From: an uncultured Acidobacteriota bacterium
GTDB taxonomy: Bacteria; Acidobacteriota; Thermoanaerobaculia; Gp7-AA8
Reading direction: 5' to 3'
DNA: 9,920 nucleotides
Assembly: GCA_946887105.1 (NCBI GenBank)
Contig: CAMPKJ010000183.1
Coordinates: 1 to 9,920 of the forward strand
A program made the position numbers and the translations under genes. Under the pieces are notes generated by a model, which saw nothing but the letters and a program-made list of their open reading frames with translations, was not told the origin of the DNA and ran no database searches. Shown here piece after piece: positions 7,064-9,920 of this stretch. How positions within the stretch are numbered: the stretch's first letter is position 1; the number at the start of each line of letters is the position of its first letter.

Positions 7064-7069
7064 AGTTTA
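7064..7069 (-). promoter_or_regulatory. Candidate -10 element (TAAACT) for the chemoreceptor gene
   Basis: Read on the minus strand, TAAACT (TANNNT type, four of six matches) lies 11 bases before the ATG at 7052, within the 46-base divergent gap shared with the FHA gene. No clear -35 is visible and the ATG lacks a Shine-Dalgarno sequence, so a very short leader is possible. The evidence is weak. Confidence 0.25.
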
Positions 7070-7085
7070 GCTCAGAACCAACTGC

Positions 7086-7091
7086 TATCAT
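7086..7091 (+). promoter_or_regulatory. Candidate -10 element (TATCAT) for a leaderless FHA transcript
   Basis: TATCAT matches TATAAT at five of six positions and ends seven bases before the FHA-gene ATG at 7099. A transcript starting at the usual distance would begin at or next to the ATG. No Shine-Dalgarno sequence precedes the ATG and no good -35 is seen. Confidence 0.35.
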
Positions 7092-7098
7092 CGCGGCG

Positions 7099-8043
7099 AT
7101 GCCTCTGATCCGCTGCCCGAAGTGCGGGCAGGCTTACGACATCCCCGGCGTCGTCGCCGTACGGCTGCCGAACTCCATCGCCACCTGCCAATGCGGTGAG
7201 TGGCTGTCCGGCAGCAAGGCGGCCGTGCTGGCGCGGCTCGTCGACGTCGATCAGATCCGCGAGATCGACATGAAGCCGTACCGCGTCGACGCCGCGGCGC
7301 AGGCAGCGAGCGGAACGCACAGCGAGCCGATGATCGCGCCCTCGCAGCCGCGCTCGATCCGCATCGTTGCGCGCGGCAACAGCGAATCGATGAACACCGT
7401 GTTCACGATCCACGAGCATCCGTTGTGGATCGGCCGCAAGGGATGTCACGTCGAGCTGGCGGAAGCGGAACTGTCGATCCGGCACTGTTCGATCTCGGTG
7501 CGCGGCGACAAGCTGGTCGTGCGCGACGCGGACTCGCACATGGGCACGTTCCTGGACGGCCAGCCGATCGACGAGGCGGTGATCGAGGATGGCGTGCACC
7601 TGCTGCGCGTCGGATCGGCGCTGGTCAGCATCGAGCCGACCGCAGAACGCGGCGTTGCGGTCGAGCCGATCACGATCAACACGTCGAGCGTCATGGACGA
7701 GGCCGCGCTCGCGAAAGTACGCGCCGCGCGCACGACCGAGCCCGCTGCGGCTGCGCGCGTGGTGCTGATCTGCGTTGAAGGTCCGCTCGCCGGTCAGGAG
7801 TTCGAGATCCCGCAAGGCGGCCTCGTGGTCGGCCGCGAAGGTCACGTGCGCGTTCCGGACGAGTTTCTGTCGCGGCGCCACTTCGAAGTCGCACGCGAAG
7901 AGGACGGCGCGGTCCGCGTTCGCGACCTCGGCAGCCGCAACGGGACCTTTCTCAACACGCTCCCCGCACGCAATACGAAAGTACACACCGGCGACGAGAT
8001 CCGCGCCGGCGTGAACCGTTTCAAGATCGAGCAGCGCGCGTGA
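7099..8043 (+). CDS. Zinc-ribbon protein with two FHA domains
   Basis: A 314-residue soluble protein with no signal peptide or membrane segment. The N-terminus holds a zinc-ribbon-like pair: CPKC (Cys6, Cys9) and CQC (Cys30, Cys32). FHA domain 1 (about 88-178) has LWIGRKG (109-115) and SIRH (126-129), but the usual strand-connecting SxNG is replaced by DSHMGTF (145-151). FHA domain 2 (about 221-310) is canonical: VVGREG (243-248), LSRRH (257-261) and DLGSRNGTF (276-284). FHA domains bind phosphothreonine peptides, so the protein is probably a cytoplasmic adaptor in Ser/Thr-phosphorylation signalling. Its kinase or partners are not in the window. The linker between the domains (about 180-218) is rich in Ala/Thr and could carry phosphosites. 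It diverges from the chemoreceptor gene across 46 bases, and a diguanylate cyclase follows 96 bases downstream. The exact role is unknown. Confidence 0.92.
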   Translation: MPLIRCPKCGQAYDIPGVVAVRLPNSIATCQCGEWLSGSKAAVLARLVDVDQIREIDMKPYRVDAAAQAASGTHSEPMIAPSQPRSIRIVARGNSESMNTVFTIHEHPLWIGRKGCHVELAEAELSIRHCSISVRGDKLVVRDADSHMGTFLDGQPIDEAVIEDGVHLLRVGSALVSIEPTAERGVAVEPITINTSSVMDEAALAKVRAARTTEPAAAARVVLICVEGPLAGQEFEIPQGGLVVGREGHVRVPDEFLSRRHFEVAREEDGAVRVRDLGSRNGTFLNTLPARNTKVHTGDEIRAGVNRFKIEQRA

Positions 8044-8081
8044 GTTTCGTTCAATACTGACGGCCCTTCCATCATTGCGTG

Positions 8082-8110
8082 TTGGCCTCGGCACTGCGCG
8101 CTGGCATACT
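8082..8110 (+). promoter_or_regulatory. Candidate sigma70-type promoter upstream of the diguanylate cyclase
   Basis: TTGGCC (8082-8087) and CATACT (8105-8110) are separated by 17 bases, each with four of six consensus matches. They sit in the 96-base gap between the FHA and cyclase genes. Transcription would start near 8117, leaving a short CT-rich leader with CAGGA eight bases before the ATG at 8140. If real, the cyclase can be expressed separately from the FHA gene. No terminator hairpin is apparent in the gap. Confidence 0.35.
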
Positions 8111-8139
8111 GCGCCCCTCTCTCTCTCAGGACAATACGT

Positions 8140-9006
8140 ATGCAAACGTTCGAATCCGTGGCTGCTCGGATTCTCGAGCCCATTTCCGAGCTGCTCCAGA
8201 AGCCACTCTCTCTCGTCGATGGCCACGCTCCGCAAGCCGCGAGCTCGTTCGCGATCCGTCTCACCACGCCTCGCATCGCGATCGTGGCGAACGACGGAAA
8301 CGCATTCACGGACGCCGAACGTCGCCTGATCGGCGAGCTGTTCGGCGTCGTGCGCCTGGCCGGTGAAAGCGAAGCGCGCTACGAGGAGCTCGAGCAGCGC
8401 ATGCTCGGTCTGCAGCGCGAGAATCTCGATCTGGTGGTGAAGAACCGCATGTTGTCCGAGGTGTCGTCGCGCGACGCGCTGACGGGGCTGTACAACCGCT
8501 GGTTCGTGGTCGAGAAGATCGAGAGCGAGATGAATCGAGCGCTGCGGCACGGCTCTCCGATGTCGCTGCTCATGCTCGACGTCGATCACTTCAAGCGCGT
8601 CAACGATACGTGGGGACACGGCGCCGGCGATCAGGTCCTGCAGGCCATCGGTAAACTGCTGCGCGACAGCTGCCGGGTGTACGACGTGCCCGGCCGCTAC
8701 GGCGGCGAAGAGTTCTGCATCGTGTTGCCGGAGACCAGGCCGGGAAGCACCAGCGTGGTCGCGGAACGGATTCGCAGCCGGCTCGAATCGACGGCGCTGC
8801 CTTGCGGCGAGACGTCGATTGCCGTGACCGCATCGATCGGAATCGCCGGCGTCGACGTGAGCGAGGAAAACGAGCTGCTCAGCCCGGCGGCGCTCATCGA
8901 GCGGGCCGACCGCGCCCTCTATTCGGCGAAGAACCGTGGGCGAAATCGAGTGGAAATGTGGGACCATTCAGGATTCGACGGCGCCGGCGACACGATCAGC
9001 CACTGA
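8140..9006 (+). CDS. GGDEF-domain diguanylate cyclase
   Basis: A 288-residue soluble enzyme predicted to make c-di-GMP from two GTP. The C-terminal GGDEF domain (about 105-275) is complete: DALTGLYNR (112-120), LDVDHFKRVND (146-156) with metal ligand Asp147, GHGAGD (159-164), and the active-site loop GGEEF (188-192). Arg179-x-x-Asp182 lies five residues before GGEEF, the canonical inhibitory site for product feedback. A putative coiled coil (about 77-107) joins this domain to an N-terminal region of about 75 residues. That region has no transmembrane segment; residues 38-70 (IVANDGNAFTDAERRLIGEL within) resemble the last strands and helix of a GAF domain, too short to be a whole one. The start is the ATG at 8140, with CAGGA at 8127-8131 as the ribosome-binding site. 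The c-di-GMP-motif PilB in the same window is a plausible but unproven effector. Confidence 0.96.
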   Translation: MQTFESVAARILEPISELLQKPLSLVDGHAPQAASSFAIRLTTPRIAIVANDGNAFTDAERRLIGELFGVVRLAGESEARYEELEQRMLGLQRENLDLVVKNRMLSEVSSRDALTGLYNRWFVVEKIESEMNRALRHGSPMSLLMLDVDHFKRVNDTWGHGAGDQVLQAIGKLLRDSCRVYDVPGRYGGEEFCIVLPETRPGSTSVVAERIRSRLESTALPCGETSIAVTASIGIAGVDVSEENELLSPAALIERADRALYSAKNRGRNRVEMWDHSGFDGAGDTISH

Positions 9007-9083
9007 CGGTGAGCCCGGTCACGGCAGCCGCCGCACGTCGGTCATAGATTGCGCCGTATCAAAATCGGTTACGAGGGGACCCA

Positions 9084-9785
9084 ATGAGAACGAAAATTCT
9101 TTTCACCATTCTGTTGATGTTCATTGCCGGCAGCGCGCTGGCGGAGAAGCCGTCGATGGGCGTTGCGGAGTTCCGCAATGACACGTCGGCCGGCTGGTGG
9201 TCTGGCGGCGTCGGCCGCGAGCTCGCGGGCATGCTCACCAACGAGCTGGCGAGCACCGGCAAGTTCAAGATGGTCGAACGCGAGAAGCTCGACGCCGTGC
9301 TCGACGAGCAGGATCTGGCCGACTCCGGCCGCATCAGCAAGAAGAGCGGCGCGAAGATCGGCAAGCTGACCGGCGCCCAGTATCTCGTCGTGGCGACGCT
9401 CTCGGCATTCGAAGAGGACGTGAAGGGCGGCGGCGGCGGCCTCAGCTTCCGCGGCATCAGCGTCGGTGGCAAGAAGGAAGAGGCGTACCTCGCCGTCGAC
9501 CTGCGCGTCGTCGACACCACCACCGGTGAAGTCGAGTTCACCCGCAGCGTCGAAGCCCGCGCCTCCAGCGGCGGCCTCGCCGTCGGCGTCTACCGCGGCG
9601 GCTTCGGCGGGAACCTCGCCAAGCACGAGAAAACCCCCACCGGCAAGGCCATCCGCGCCGTGATCATGGAAATCAGCGAATACCTCGCCTGCGCCATGGT
9701 CGACAAGGGCGACTGCATGGCCGAGTACCAGGCCAAAGAAGCCTCGCGCAAAGAGAAGACGAAGAAATCGATCAAGCTCGACTGA
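9084..9785 (+). CDS. Secreted CsgG-like (curli assembly/transport family) protein
   Basis: A 233-residue exported protein. Residues 1-20 form a Sec signal peptide (hydrophobic core ILFTILLMFIAG, cleavage site ALA before Glu21). No Cys follows, so it is not a lipoprotein, unlike CsgG itself. The mature part shows CsgG/HfaB-type features: MGVAEFRNDTS (25-35), GRELAGMLTNELASTGKFKM (44-63), VEREKLDAVLDEQDL (64-78), AKIGKLTGAQYLVVATLSAFE (90-110), a glycine-rich stretch (115-119) and the strand AYLAVDLRVVDTTTGEV (134-150). The C-terminus has two Cys (203, 211) that could form a disulfide, and a Lys-rich tail. CsgG proper forms an outer-membrane pore, but this protein may be a soluble periplasmic relative. 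The ribosome-binding site GAGGGG is at 9073-9078. The gene stands alone, with no curli genes visible, and ends before a strong terminator. Confidence 0.85.
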   Translation: MRTKILFTILLMFIAGSALAEKPSMGVAEFRNDTSAGWWSGGVGRELAGMLTNELASTGKFKMVEREKLDAVLDEQDLADSGRISKKSGAKIGKLTGAQYLVVATLSAFEEDVKGGGGGLSFRGISVGGKKEEAYLAVDLRVVDTTTGEVEFTRSVEARASSGGLAVGVYRGGFGGNLAKHEKTPTGKAIRAVIMEISEYLACAMVDKGDCMAEYQAKEASRKEKTKKSIKLD

Positions 9786-9818
9786 TCTCAGTCAGGTAGT
9801 CCAGCAAACGCAGTAATG

Positions 9819-9846
9819 AAGAGCCGGTCCGCAAGGACCGGCTCTT
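9819..9846 (+). terminator. Strong intrinsic terminator hairpin, possibly bidirectional
   Basis: A perfect 12-base-pair stem (AAGAGCCGGTCC with its complement) closes a GCAA tetraloop of the stable GNRA class and is followed by TTTCGTTCTCT. It lies 34 bases after the CsgG-like stop codon. The symmetric A/T ends mean it could also stop a minus-strand gene entering from the right. Confidence 0.85.
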
Positions 9847-9885
9847 TCGTTCTCTACGGTGAACAGAACTTTCGCCTCATTCTCG

Positions 9886-9920
9886 CTACTTACGCTTGAC
9901 TTTCGCCTTCTTACCGCCTA
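9886..9920 (-). CDS. Possible C-terminal tail of a Lys-rich protein (cut by window edge)
   Basis: The minus strand reads GGKKAKVKRK and then a TAG stop, from the right edge to 9886. Ten codons are too few for identification. The basic tail resembles those of nucleoid-associated, ribosomal or topoisomerase proteins. The convergent hairpin at 9819-9846 fits a gene ending here. Chance is a real alternative. Confidence 0.35.
   Translation of the reverse strand, partial: GGKKAKVKRK

Noticed and set aside
7053..7091. Receptor start at the upstream ATG (7091)
   Set aside because: The 13 extra codons lack the gene's strong G/C third-position bias, and using them would leave only seven bases before the divergent FHA gene. 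Not fully excluded.
7072..8967. 631-codon minus-strand open frame opposite the FHA and GGDEF genes
   Set aside because: It is the complement of two well-supported genes, with Arg/His/Asp-rich translation and no motif.

Overview
The window is high-GC, gene-dense bacterial DNA from a Gram-negative, surface-motile organism. ADP-heptose synthesis genes and a heptosyltransferase indicate LPS, and a pilus ATPase indicates type IV pili. The gene families (separate rfaE1 and rfaE2, a DUF5522-type mini-protein, a zinc-ribbon/FHA protein, a CsgG-like protein) fit Acidobacteriota best, or a deltaproteobacterial-type lineage. This placement is an inference from gene content, not from a marker gene. I saw no mobile element, CRISPR array, tRNA or rRNA.

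Left part (1-4313), all minus strand. Transcription runs rfaE1 (heptose-7-phosphate kinase) > rfaE2 (adenylyltransferase) > waaC-like heptosyltransferase > DUF3108 exported protein > pilB (cut by the left window edge). The first four genes all start with GTG, and each of their three junctions is a 4-base GTGA stop/start overlap, so they form a tightly coupled LPS inner-core operon. pilB follows after 49 bases. Its N-terminus carries the tandem 24-residue c-di-GMP-binding MshEN motif.

Middle (4337-7052). A 57-residue Cys-rich DUF5522-like gene on the plus strand is wedged between the LPS operon and a minus-strand chemosensory pair, mcp > cheW, which abut with no spacer. The receptor has unusually long signalling arms containing 28-residue (four-heptad) repeats on both sides of the hairpin.

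Right part (7099-9920), plus strand. A zinc-ribbon/double-FHA protein diverges from mcp. A GGDEF diguanylate cyclase follows, with an intact active site and inhibitory site, then a secreted CsgG-like protein ending in a strong hairpin terminator. The C-terminal tail of a Lys-rich minus-strand gene may enter at the right edge.

Taken together, the receptor/CheW pair, the FHA protein, the cyclase and the c-di-GMP-motif PilB suggest a signalling neighbourhood for pilus-driven surface behaviour. That functional link is inferred from proximity and motifs. All ordinary gaps are under 100 bases.
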